Positions 12,501 to 23,195 are shown, counted from the first letter of the stretch. The stretch is DNA of 64,000 nt from Strigamia acuminata (GCA_949358305.1 OX442321.1:7961605-8025604), one strand, 5' to 3'. Program-made: numbers and translations. The notes: generated by a model not told the origin, from the letters alone.

Positions 12501-13085
12501 GAATCGCCTTCCAATTTGACATCTTTCTCGTTTTTAATTTTCTTTTTCATCGGAGCGTTTTGAAACATCCTCTTGATTGAATTTGAATTCGTTTTGGAAG
12601 TCGACGCTTTCGCCTCGATTTTGTCTCGCTGCGCTTTCGATTGGTTTCTTTCCTTCTTCGCATTCTTCGGATCTTCGTTCATGTCGTCATCAAATATTTC
12701 CCTCCCGTCCTCGACGTAACCGGATCCATCTGTTAATTCGCAAGAAAATTCGATTCAAACGTGATATTCACAAAAAAAAATTCATTTTAATCGTAATATC
12801 ACCATCGTCCACGATCCAATCATCGTCCTGTCTCTCCCGCACGCGTTTTGAATATTCAACTTCGTCAACTTCTTCCCAAACACGCTGCACTTCATCGTCG
12901 ACTTTATATTTATTCTTGGAACCTTTGAGTCCTTTCAACTTCTCTATAGCGGCAAGACGACCACTTTTGTCTCCTTTTTGCCGCCGACTGCGCGTCGCAG
13001 CTAACGATTCTGAGTCTGGCAAGCAAGGAAATTAATTAAAACGACCAAATTTTCATTTCTCTAATACAAACATACCCGCTGACAT
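6513..13085 (-). CDS. POLA1: DNA polymerase alpha catalytic subunit (family B)
   Basis: The polymerase subunit of the pol alpha-primase complex, which extends RNA primers in the nucleus. About 24 short exons. Exon 1 carries only ATG plus seven bases (13085-13076). The N-terminus has the metazoan QDDDWIVDD motif (about 12.8 kb) and a basic/acidic linker. Then come the OB/exonuclease-like region (10.1-11.9 kb; its exonuclease is inactive in this family) and the polymerase core: motif [16 protein letters not shown] (about 9.55 kb), motif [18 protein letters not shown] (about 9.25 kb) and motif [10 protein letters not shown] (about 9.03 kb). The C-terminal zinc modules (CPEC, CNNCSC, CDSTGC, CPVC; 6.78-7.15 kb), which bind the B subunit, are present. 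The largest intron is about 0.8 kb (7.9-8.7 kb). The last exon is uncertain: the exon ending at 6610 fits the family, and the best in-frame continuation stops at 6513-6515, giving a tail shorter than in vertebrates. The gene is head to head with CSN6, starts 265 bp apart. Confidence 0.97.
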
Positions 13086-13350
13086 GGTTCCTTGGTTCCA
13101 AAACAAAACCAGAGCGATAAAACTGGCGCTTTTTTTACTTGGCGAGAATAGTCGCTCTGGCACACGCAGTTATTCGAACTCGACTATTGGCTGTTGGGAA
13201 TCACGTGATTCGTAAATTACCAGACTTGGTAAAGAACAAGATCTATAGTTTTCGTTCCCTTCAAATCAGACCGGTTTGTACACATTCACTTCCATTTTAT
13301 CGTAAAAAACTAATATTAAATGTGCTTTTGTTGTTGATTATTAAGCCAAA
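13086..13350. promoter_or_regulatory. Divergent promoter between polymerase alpha and CSN6
   Basis: This 265-bp space must hold promoters for both genes. It contains CTTGGCGAGAA (13138-13148), close to an E2F site (TTGGCGGGAA-like), an inverted CCAAT box (attgg, about 13186), and the 12-bp palindrome AATCACGTGATT (13199-13210) with a central CACGTG E-box. No TATA box is clear. E2F control of replication genes is well established; its action here is an inference. Confidence 0.5.
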
Positions 13351-14579
13351 ATGATGGAAGTAGACGAAGTTCTTCCTAAAAGCGTGATGGCATCGTCGGG
13401 GACCGTTGGAAGTGTTTCTGTGTCGCTACATCCTCTCGTTATAATGAACATCTCCGAACATTGGACGAGAATTCGGGCCCAGGAAGGAAAATCGGAGCAA
13501 GGTATAATGTCAAACATTGAAAAATAATAATCATCCATTTACCAATTCCATTTTGTTTTAGTTTTGGGAGCGTTAATCGGCAAACAAAAGGGACGAAACA
13601 TTGAAATAATGAATTCTTTTGAATTACTGTTTGATCGCATTGAACACGACATCGTCATCGATCGCGATTATTACAACACGAAGGAAGAGCAGTGTAAGAT
13701 TTAATAAAAAAATTATATTTATTTATTTTAATTTTATTTTTTTTTTTAGTTAAACAAGTGTTCAGCGATTTGGATTTCCTCGGATGGTACACGACGGGCG
13801 AATCGGCAACGGAATCCGACATTAAAGTGCACAAACAGATCTGCGAGATTAACGAAAGTCCACTTTTCCTCAAACTTAACCCGCAAGCCAGGCACAACGA
13901 AGTAAAAATTAAATTTAAAAAAATTATACAAGATTTTCAACTTGATTATTTTCTAGTTGCCCGTCAATTTGTTCGAGTCGGTTATCGACTTAGTGAATGG
14001 CCAAGCAACGATGTTGTTGGTCGAACTTACCTACACTTTAGCCACGGAAGAGGCCGAGCGAATTGGTTTGGATCACGTGGCTCGTATGACGAGCAATGAA
14101 ACGGGCGAGAGTTCTCTGGTTGCGGAACATCTTCAAGCGCAACACAACGCCATTAAAATGCTGCACAGTCGCGTCAAGTTGATTCTAGAATACATTAAAG
14201 CGATCCAATCTGGTAGTAAAAATTTAAAACAAAAAATTTATCCAATATTACTCATTTATTGTATATTTTAAGGACAAATCGCCAGAAACCACGAAATATT
14301 GCGCGAAACTCATAGTTTGGTTCATCGCTTACCCGTTTTGAATACGTGTAAATTCAAAGGCGATTTCTACACTCAATGCAACGACGTTGGGCTCATGACA
14401 TACCTCGGAACAATCACCAAAGGATGTAATTCAATCAACCAGGTGAGACAAACACGAAATTAAAAAATTAAAAAATATATTTATTAATTACGAATTTAAC
14501 TTTTCAGTTTGTTAATAAATTTAACATTCTTTACGACCGACAAGGAATGGGTCGTCGAATGCGTGGTTTATTCTTCTAA
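13351..14579 (+). CDS. CSN6: COP9 signalosome subunit 6 (MPN domain, non-catalytic)
   Basis: CSN6 pairs with CSN5 in the COP9 signalosome, the complex that removes NEDD8 from cullins. Six exons: 13351-13501, 13562-13693, 13750 to about 13900, about 13957-14212, about 14273-14441, and about 14507-14579. All joins are in phase. The product is about 310 residues, near the usual family length. The N-terminal MPN domain is recognisable ([46 protein letters not shown]). Where a catalytic JAMM protein would have HxH after the GWY, this one has TTG, so it lacks metal ligands, as expected for CSN6. The C-terminal helical part ends in [15 protein letters not shown] signals follow at about 14587 and 14630. 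The 3' end faces WBP11. Confidence 0.97.
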
Positions 14580-14704
14580 ATTGCAAAATAAAATGCCATT
14601 TTTATATATTTTGTTGTACATTATAGAACAATAAAGAGTTTTTCCTTCCAAATAACACATTACTATTAATTAAAACAAAATGGCCAGTCTTCTGTACTAA
14701 TTCC

Positions 14705-15898
14705 TTACAAAAGAGTGGTCATTTCCTTCATAAATTTAGCATACGCATCTTCTTTCAATGCTAAAGGTTGTTTTCTACTAGCGCCGCCGAGATTCATCGA
14801 TAGGGGATCTCTCTGCGGTCCAATGGCCGCCATCGATTTAGTTGGTTTTTTCTCTTCTCTTTTAATCCTTAAAGCTGTCGGCATAAACCGAGTCGCATCA
14901 GCCATCAAATTTTTAATTTTTGGTTTGGCGTTTATGGTGACCACCATCTTCTTCTCTGGTTTCGGGTTGATAATCAAATTTGGCGGAGCGCTAATCAAAC
15001 TTGGCGGCGCGCTGACAACTTTTGGCTGCGGCTTTTGGACATCGGGTAAAAACATTAAGCTCGTCGGCGGCGGAGGAGGAGGAAGAGCCGGTGGCAAGCG
15101 CACCGGTGGACCGGCAATATGCGGCAGTAAAACGGGAGGCGGTCCCGAAATTCGCGGCGGTAAACCTGGTGGTGGACCGGGTGGGCGACCGGGTGGGCCA
15201 CGAGTAATGATACTCGTAGCTCCTCGTCCCCACGCACTCACTAAACTCACACAGTCTGATTTTGTCTCTATTTTGGTCTCAGTTTCCTCAATTTCATCTT
15301 CGGAATCGCTCAGCACCGGCGGAGGACCCGGTGGTACCCCAGGAGCATTATGTCTGTATAAAAATGGCTTTTTAAGAATTGCTAGCGGTTGTGTCACAGG
15401 AAGTGGTGTCGGTATTGAGATCACACTCGGTTGTGGCAAAGGAATGCGAGAACAATCGGGAAATGGCATATCAGGCATCGGGATGTCATTAACTTGAACT
15501 TGTTCGGCATGTTTCACCGACTGAAAGTACTGCATAAGTTCTATACGTCTTCTGTTGTATTCGCCTTCCAATCGTCTCAATTCTGAAAATTGCGGCGGAT
15601 CCTCCTTTTCGTAATACCGCACCACTCTGCGAAAATTTTCCTGCAATTTCCTCCGCTTCTCTTTCAGTACGTTCTCGTTCAGTTGGGGAGGTTGATTCAC
15701 ATCAAATTCCATTTTATCAATTTTCTCCAGTTCACATAACAGTTGTTTCGCGTCGGTTTCCTTCAGAACGTTGGTCCGTACCATTTGTCGTTTGCTTTTG
15801 TTCTTTTTCAATTCCTTTTTCCGAGCTTCTTTGCGCGCTCGGTCCGTCGGATTCATAAATCTCCCACCTTTAGTCGTGTTACTCGATCGCTTTCCCAT
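14705..15898 (-). CDS. WBP11: WW domain-binding protein 11 (splicing-associated, proline-rich)
   Basis: A nuclear protein that associates with spliceosome components and WW-domain proteins. The coding region is one uninterrupted frame of 397 residues. Its N-terminus (MGKRSSNTTKGGRFMNPTD, then RARKEARKKELKKNK) is the conserved basic WBP11 start. A coiled/charged segment follows (residues about 55-130), then proline-glycine-rich tracts (PPGPPPVLSDSEDE near residue 190; PPGRPPGPPPGLPPR near 235), which are the WW and SH3 ligand motifs. The C-terminus KEDAYAKFMKEMTTLL is also typical. It is shorter than vertebrate WBP11 (about 640 residues), mainly in the proline-rich part. The lack of introns contrasts with its neighbours. 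It converges with CSN6 with about 125 bp between stops. Confidence 0.95.
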   Translation of the reverse strand: MGKRSSNTTKGGRFMNPTDRARKEARKKELKKNKSKRQMVRTNVLKETDAKQLLCELEKIDKMEFDVNQPPQLNENVLKEKRRKLQENFRRVVRYYEKEDPPQFSELRRLEGEYNRRRIELMQYFQSVKHAEQVQVNDIPMPDMPFPDCSRIPLPQPSVISIPTPLPVTQPLAILKKPFLYRHNAPGVPPGPPPVLSDSEDEIEETETKIETKSDCVSLVSAWGRGATSIITRGPPGRPPGPPPGLPPRISGPPPVLLPHIAGPPVRLPPALPPPPPPTSLMFLPDVQKPQPKVVSAPPSLISAPPNLIINPKPEKKMVVTINAKPKIKNLMADATRFMPTALRIKREEKKPTKSMAAIGPQRDPLSMNLGGASRKQPLALKEDAYAKFMKEMTTLL

Positions 15899-16250
15899 TT
15901 TTCAACCGTTGAAACTGGCTAAAAACCGACTCAAACGTCTCAAAACGCGCCGCAATTCAGTCGACCTTCCACCACGTGCGACACCCTACGTGTAAATACC
16001 TTGACTTTGACCTGTGACCTACTTTAGTAGCCGCCATGTTGGAGTTTAAAACGTTCGTAAAACGTTCGTAAAAATAAAGAGAGATGGAGATTGGTTTCAT
16101 TGTAGATGATTTATTTTGTAGTCAAATAAATAACAGTCCATAAAAATATTATAAAAAGAGAAAACAGGAAGATGTATAATATGATTAGATGAGAATAGCA
16201 ATTGGTTATCAAAAATGTAATGTCTAAGAATATAAATAATTAATTTATTA

Positions 16251-19200
16251 TTAATAATTCTCCCGCGGTAAGATGACATCAAATAGCGATGTTGTAATAG
16301 AATTTTCTAATTTGTCTTTACAATACTTTAGCAATACTTTCATTAAAGTGCCCACAGTCCAATGTCTGTCCAGAAGAACTCTGTTTACTATATCCAACTG
16401 AAACAACAACATTTTCATCTAAAAAACAAAAAAAAATAAAAATTATAAACAAATTATTTCCAACCTTCACAACTTGTTGATTCCTTTGAGTAAAATACAC
16501 CAAATAAGGAAGCTCCGCCTGACTAGCAGCCAGCCATTGAATGGCAGCCTTCAATTGGGGGTCTCCTTTAAGCGTCCCACAGCCCCAATTGCCCGTTGCA
16601 ATCGGTTTAAACCCATTTGCACACACTGGAATTTCAATCTTGGATTCCTAATCCCATAAATAACAAATATTTCATTACAATTCAGCTCCAATCAAACACA
16701 AACCACAAAAAAAATGACAAGAATGTGATTTTAGTGCTGAAAAATTAGTGAAACCATGCAAAATAAAACAATACTTACAAATATATTAATCGTTAATGTA
16801 AAAAGTGGATGTGACAAAAGAAGCAAAAAATAATCGACATTTTTCACCATTTCTATTAAGCGAACTTGACAAAACTTAACGAACAAAATTGCAGAGTTTA
16901 CCGATTGTTTCTTACCACGAGTGCTGTCTTGCAAACATCTTTCCTAACAACTAAACCCTCATCATCTTTGCTAAAATTAAAGCCCGATTCATCGCTCCGC
17001 GGCGACAAAACATCTTCTTGCGGCGCTTCAAAGACAACTTGCAGATCGTCTCCTGGACTCCACCTCTGAACCGAATCTGACTAATCGCACGAATGAATTA
17101 TGGGCCAAAAAATTAAAAAATAAACTAAATCTAAAATTCTAAAATTCTAAAATTCTAAAATTCTAAAATTCCATCGGGGGGGCAAAAAAAAAAGTAAATC
17201 TGCGAATAAATTCTCTCGATGCGAGCACCGTTCGTTCCGCCATTTTTCACTTCACCGTCCTTAACATACTCACCAAATTGGCGCTCAGTTTTCTCTTTCC
17301 GGTCTTTTCCGCGGCCCCGTCTCCACCGGAATCCATTGATTTCTCTTGCGTCACGCGATCGGCCAAACTCAACGAGCGCGGCATCATTTCTCCGATCGCG
17401 CCGTGCCGAGCGGCCGTTAGACTGTCGCTTAAAGTCCGCTTGAGAATTCCGCCCGAATACTTGGCCACCGCCGGATCCTCGGAAACCGGTCCCTTGGCCA
17501 TCATCTCTTCAAAATGTTCGTAAATTTCGTCCAGGTCGGAGCTGAAATCCGAACTGAAACTGTAGCGGGAAGAATTTCGTCGTGATATGCCTGACACGGA
17601 TCGGGACATGGACCGATTCCGGAATTGACGTAACCATTCTTGTTCCACTTGCAGCCCGTCGCCGACGAAAAAGTCGTCCTCGCTCAAAAGGAAACCGGTG
17701 GACGAAGAACGGCGGAGAGAACTATCCACGTTCACAAGTTCGTCGCCTTCGGATTGCGAGGATGACGAGCGTTTCACTGTCGGGATCGGGTTCTTCAAGA
17801 GCGTCAGACGACCCGTGGACGCAACAGGACCCTGTGACAGCGGAGTTGGTGGTTCTAACAAACAAACATTTTGTGACGATTAATCCGGTTGGTATAGAAT
17901 TAAGTTAACAAATAATCGCGCAAAGTTATTCGCGCAATGGGTCCAGGTCCGTGGGGCATCTTTATAATGGCCGCCGTTCAATTCGGTTAGAAATCCCGGC
18001 TCGCTGGTAGACAACACTATTTATATTTACCAGATTCGGCCTACTTACGGTTAAAGTAAAAAGAAAATAAGTGAAATGAAAATAAAATAGAAATTAGGAT
18101 GAAAAATTGGGAAAATTCAAAATAAAAAAATGCACGTGACAATTTAAACAATGTGCGCATTTAATTACCACTTTGTTCTTCCTCTTCGCAACTCTCGTAG
18201 TCCTCTTCGTCCGACAACAAACTATCAGCCGACTGATTACTCAATTTTTTAGGTATTTTGCCGGTACTTTTAAGGCCGTCGCTAGGTTGGCTTTTCGCAA
18301 TCTAGACGAGACAATTATCAACATTTTTATAAGCGAAACAAAACGTTATCAACCTCGGATGATAAATTCCTTGAATGTTCCAACGGCGTGAGCCAAATTT
18401 CATTTTCATCGCTCTTCTGCTTTTCCCACGGATACATCACCGCATCTTGGTACTCGGATTCCTGCGACACCAACTTCCTTTTGGTCGGCGAAAGCAAACT
18501 CTTCGCTTCGCCTAAACTACTCGCGAACGATTGGCCTATCAACGTAGGTCTTTGAGGCTTGATTGGTTCCGGGTTCTCCAAAGCACCGCAGACGGAGAAC
18601 CACATTTCCGGCGGAGGAGTGCCGCAGCTTTCGCCCAACGGTGACAAACGCCGCGCCAGTTGCGGCTGGCAAAACCCTAAATTACATTTCAGTAATTCCC
18701 TTAAAACGTTTTTCTCTTCAAATTGCGAAACGAGTCGGGCGCTGAAATCGCCGGCGTCCAGCAAACACATGTGCGACTCACACGTGTCCAACGGTTTATC
18801 CAAACTCGAAAATTTCCTTCCGTCTTGTATCAATCCGACCCTCATGCAGTTGTGAGTCAGCAACGTTTCGTTGCTTTCCAAGCTCTCGACGCACAAGAGA
18901 CAGACGAGTAATTCGGGACAAGTGGCAAAAGTTATTTCTTCCTGCAATCAATTTGCATTTTTGTTATCATTTATTGCATAATTTTCTTTTCCCACGCGTC
19001 GAACCTGATCACAACCATCGATTAACACAGTTCCTCCAAGCTGGGGGCTCGAAAAACACGTTTGGAACACGTCTTCGTTCTTCATGTCTTCTATCGATCC
19101 TTCGTGGTGGACGACTAAGGGGCAAAGTGGAATATTGGACGATAACCACGGATCACTGAGGGATTGGCATTTCCAATCCAGATTAACCTGAAAAAAAAAA

Positions 19201-19948
19201 ACGTAAATTTATTTATTTTATTTATTTATTTGGTCAAAATTAAAATTACTTTTCTGTTAAATGTAATACTCCCTTTGTATTCTTCGTTTTCCGTGATTTC
19301 AAAATAGCGGAAGATGGATCGCAGTTTGGCTTGTTGAGATACACTGGAGAGATAATACGGAAAAATTACGGAGTGTCATTTTATTTTGAAATCGTGAATA
19401 ATTTACTTGTTTAGATGAATGAAAAACTCAGAGAAGTTGAAATTCTGCAACGTAGGATGAGTTTTTGATGATCGTTTAGGAAATGTTGATAAAAATGCGT
19501 GAGCTAATAACGATCGAACTAGTTTTCGGTCCAGCGAAAACTCTTCCGCCAGTTGTTGCAAACTGAAATGAATCCCATTCGGCGGCTTCAACGCCTTCAA
19601 TTGCAAAGCGGACTCGACTATGACGGGCAAAATGACTTCAAAAAATTTTTTTCTATCGTCATCTATCAAAACTGAATCTAAAAAATGTTGGAAGACACAA
19701 AACCGACTTGGATCTGTCGAACTATCCTCGTCAGAGTCCAAACTTATACTAAAAATTAAAAAAAAATAATTAAAAACAAAACAAAAAACACAATTTTCAA
19801 ACAATTTATTCCCAAACCAGCAAAGATTGTGCAGCTTCAGCATCCCATCGACCACAATTTCCGACGTTTGCGCCGTTTTTAACTCGTTCAAATATCTCTG
19901 CACTCTGGGCCATGTGGGTAAATCGCAAGGCAACAACACCAGCGCCAT
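16251..19948 (-). CDS. PARG: Poly(ADP-ribose) glycohydrolase with a large insertion in the catalytic domain
   Basis: PARG cuts ribose-ribose bonds of poly(ADP-ribose). The N-terminal accessory domain is clear (LPCDLPTWPRVQRYL; FSLQQLAEEFSLDRKLVRSL; LLAHAFLSTFPKRS; QAKLRSIFRYFE). The catalytic macrodomain follows: LGGTVLIDGCDQEEITFAT matches the family signature GGG..QEE, with the acidic pair kept but the first Gly replaced. Then RELLKCNLGF, and much later KPIATGNWGCGTLKGDPQLK and LVYFTQ. The C-terminus HWTVGTLMKVLLKYC ... FDVILPREN also fits the family. Between CNLGF (about 18.66 kb) and ATGNWGCG (about 16.6 kb) lie roughly 400 extra residues spread over four exons (18.66-18.32, 18.31-18.17, 17.86-17.27 and 17.09-16.92 kb), all joined in frame (phases 0, 1, 0, 0). 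This insert is serine- and acid-rich (SDEEDYESCEEEEQS; RRSSSTGFLLSEDDFF; SRRNSSRYSFSSD). The last intron (about 16.42-16.47 kb) offers two in-frame acceptors 21 bp apart. Confidence 0.9.
17131..17170. repeat. Perfect 8-bp tandem repeat, five copies, in a PARG intron
   Basis: ctaaaatt is repeated five times. Intronic simple repeat. Confidence 0.9.
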
Positions 19949-20949
19949 TCCAAAAAAATCTCACATTCGACCTAAAAATAAACAAAACAATTAACAAATA
20001 CTTATTAAATCCATTAGTACACTCGTAAATTGACCACACTAAAAAACACCCATCAACTTGTTACTTAAAATAAACCTAACAAGCAAAACCTTTCACATTT
20101 CCGAACTGCAACTTTAACAAACAAACAAATCACTTTGATGATAAACGAATAGAAATTTACATCTAAAAATACCTGAAACCTGCTACATTAGTATTTTTTT
20201 ATCGATACACACAATTGTTCGATTTTTCTTTTCATTTTTTTTTTTACCTATTTCATTTCATGCGTTTCATGCTGCATCTCAACTTGACTGTTCTGCTGTA
20301 AAATCTGTATAAAATATGATGACACCGAATAAGATAGTGCAGGGAAGCCTCTCGGGCTGTGAGTGGATGTCCCACTTTCTTCGTCCGGCCTTCGTTTCAT
20401 TCCCCAATTTACATCGTTTGCTCGCTGGATTTTATGCGTGAACATTCTCATGCCACTGGTAAGCTAATTTTATCCTGGAAAGGGCTAAATAACATTTTTT
20501 GGCACGCTTTGAGAGCTCAAAATACCGGCACGGGCACATCGTGCCAACAAATCACGCTTGGGCTGCGGCGAGGAGAGACGACTAGGGGAGTCATCGCGTG
20601 GCAGAAATTGGAATTAAGATTAAATTGCGCTGGATTCAAATCGATTTAGTCACTCAAATTGTAATTTTCTCGAGAATGTTTTATTTCTGGAAGTAAAATC
20701 GGATTAATGTAGACATAAAACACACTCTAACATAAAATAAAGTGACCTAAAAACCTTGAAATTGCTGTATCGACGATTATCTGTCATTTGCCCATTAAAC
20801 GCTCGCTACATGTAACAATCGTCAAAGATAATCACTATCAAAAAAAAAAGAAGCTGATAAATCATTATTTATTAGAAATCACATAAATTCAGTCGATAGT
20901 AGAAATTGTTCGTTTATTTAGGTACGTATAAGCGCATTTACCTATTTTA
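19949..20949. promoter_or_regulatory. Divergent intergenic region between PARG and receptor gene 1
   Basis: No coding exon is convincing here. A perfect TATCGATA (20200-20207), the DNA replication-related element bound by DREF in Drosophila, lies about 250 bp upstream of the PARG start. That would suit a genome-maintenance gene, though occupancy is an inference. The rest is unremarkable AT-rich sequence. Confidence 0.4.
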
Positions 20950-22983
20950 ATGGAACAAAATAATTGGTTACATTTAGATGATTTTGGAAATAACAAAACG
21001 ATAAACATGAGTGGAATGATTGACAAAATACGGAGTTGTGCGTCGCGACACAGCAGCTCCGATTCCAGCATCGATTTTGTAGAGTCCAACATTCAAGTAA
21101 GTTAATTTTTCATATCAAAATGTTTACATTTTTATTTGTTATTTATTTTTCTAGGTAATTGACAATGGTCAAACGACAACCTTGACATTGGAACGATGTA
21201 GAAGAATGATTTTATCCAGATATCACAAACTTCTCATTTTTGTAGATCAAATTTGATAATTTTAAAAAAAAAAAAACAATTGAGTTGATATTAAAGTTTT
21301 TATTTTTTTTATATTCTTTACTTTACTCAGATTGCATGGAAACCATTTGCCCAACACCGAATGATCTCACATCCACGTATTTGGAGGTTTTTAAATGTAC
21401 TCTATATTATATTTGTAATGCTCAATATAATTTACGCAAACGTGTACGAAACAGTATTTTGCGAAGGACAAGTAGCAACCTACACTGAAGCCACTCTAAT
21501 AAAAGTATTCGATTTTTACAACACAATTATCATATTTTAAACGTTCTTGAATTTTCAGACAACTGTAACCACAACCGCAACAACCCCTGCATTTAATGAT
21601 GGCGGCGGCTGGTATTATCCCGGTTACGGCAATGGCTACCACCATCCAGAAACCCCAGCATCCGACGCTAATCAAGCTAAAACTCTCGTTGCATTGTGCC
21701 ACGAAGTAACAATTTATGCCATACCTAACACACTCCATGTTTTAGCATTTATAATTGGTTTTTGGTATTTCCGTGTCAAGGAAAACGAGGAATTGGACGT
21801 CCTAATGGAAACGGTATACTACAATTAAACTGATTATTAATAAACAAACAAATAAAAACGTATCTTTTGATCAAATTTTAGATTTTTTTACAAGCACATT
21901 ACATGTTTGGAGCCCAAGAAAGACTTATACGAAATTCCATGCAAGTTTTGAATCTAAATAAAAATTAATTAAACCTAAATTTATTATTTTTTGATTTTAT
22001 CTTAAGGTTGTTTTTGTTTGCGGCTGTTGTTTGGATCGTTTTAGTGTTATCAGTAAGTGGTCTGTCAGTAGCCGCTTACGGACCTCCTAAACTTATGTTG
22101 CAAAAGTTCAACATTCACCCTTGGTGGCTTATTGTATCGTTAGCTAGCATCCAATTTTTAGGAAAAATTTACTTTTCCTGCACATACATCGCGCTGATAG
22201 TCAATTACAGCATCCAATGTGAATTTATCACCTGGGCCATCAGGTCTATTTGTTTACAATTACACGAAAGAAATCTGAATCTAAAAGACTTAATGCATGT
22301 AAGCTCATCCCCCAAACTGTTTCACAGCGTCTTTACACTCAGTTTGTGTCTTCTCTAGGAAATTCTAAGACTTAAGCAACTTATAAGCAAAGTCAATGGC
22401 TCTTTAAGCAAGTTGGCTTCACTGTGCGTCACTAATTTTGCCTTGAAAGTTATTATAGGTTCGTTAAAGTTCTATCTTTGGAGAATCATTAATGAATTGT
22501 TAATTTTCTTAAAGGTTTCAGTATATTAATCACAACTAATGAAAACACGGCTGTGGGGTGGTTATACCGCATCTTGTTTCCATTTGTTTGGGCTCCTGTA
22601 ATGATGTTTCCATTAGTTCAGGTATTAATTTTTATCATAAATTCATTATATTAATGCAATTTTGTCTCCAGGCTGCTCGTGTAACTAAAACGGGTGAAAA
22701 ATTACGGCAAATTGCATGCGAACTCAGGGTTTTTGGATACCAGGACAGCGAGTTGTGCGATTTGGACTCTCTCATTTTGTTTGTCAGCAGTGTCAAACTT
22801 CGAGTAATTAAAACGACAATATTAAATGCATATTAAGTGCTCGTAAAACTATTAATTTTTATTTTGCAGGCTAAATTATTCAGTATGCCAATCAAACCTT
22901 CATATTTAATTAGCACTTTCGCCGTTGTATGTTTCATACTTCTATTATTATTCCAAACGAATGTTATACATACAACATTCTAA
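20950..22983 (+). CDS. Gustatory-receptor-like 7TM protein (copy 1)
   Basis: About nine exons join in frame into a multi-pass membrane protein of roughly 450 residues. The N-terminus is a hydrophilic, serine-rich cytoplasmic-type segment. Hydrophobic segments follow: FLNVLYIIFVMLNIIYANVY; PNTLHVLAFIIGFWYF; LFLFAAVVWIVLVLSVSGLS; WWLIVSLASIQFLGKIYF; the segment around TNFALKVIIGFSILIT; ILFPFVWAPVMMFPLVQAA; and the last TISTF-like segment ISTFAVVCFILLLLFQ. Size, about seven hydrophobic segments and the C-terminal helix after a KLFSMPI stretch fit the insect chemoreceptor (Gr/Gr-like) superfamily, but the usual TYhhhhhQF motif is only loosely matched. The loop after TM1 is unusual: threonine-rich, then rich in Gly, Tyr and His (WYYPGYGNGYHHPE). 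One intron near 21.94 kb appears to use a GC donor. The gene is convergent with a diverged paralogue at 23.3-25.3 kb. The ligand is unknown. Confidence 0.65.
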
Positions 22984-23094
22984 ATTTAAAATATATTTAT
23001 TGATGTAAATGTTTTTTAGTCATCGTGGCAATATTAAATACATACTCGTAAAACTATTATTTTTATTTTTCTATGTTTTTATTTTATTTTATAA

Positions 23095-23195
23095 TTAATT
23101 CCATATGCCAATCAAACAAACCTTATTTAATTAGCACTTTCGTCGTTATACGTTCCATACGTCTATTCTATTATTATTATTCCAACACAACATGG
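23095..23195 (+). pseudogene. Duplicated remnant of the last exon of receptor gene 1
   Basis: The sequence 'atgccaatcaaac', then 'ttatttaattagcactttcg' and 'ttccatacgtctatt' repeats, with small changes, the terminal exon of the upstream receptor gene (about 22885-22960) and its 3' flank. The frame is broken and no preceding exons are present, so this is a partial local duplication rather than a gene. Confidence 0.75.

Noticed and set aside
14715-15497. A 260-residue plus-strand open frame across the WBP11 region
   Set aside because: It is the antisense shadow of the proline/glycine-rich WBP11 coding sequence. The minus-strand protein has clear family motifs and the plus-strand frame does not.
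16318-16626. Reading straight through the 46-bp intron as one 102-residue PARG exon
   Set aside because: Removing the intron changes frame and yields HWTVGTLMKVLLKYC and onward, which matches the PARG C-terminus. The read-through peptide does not.
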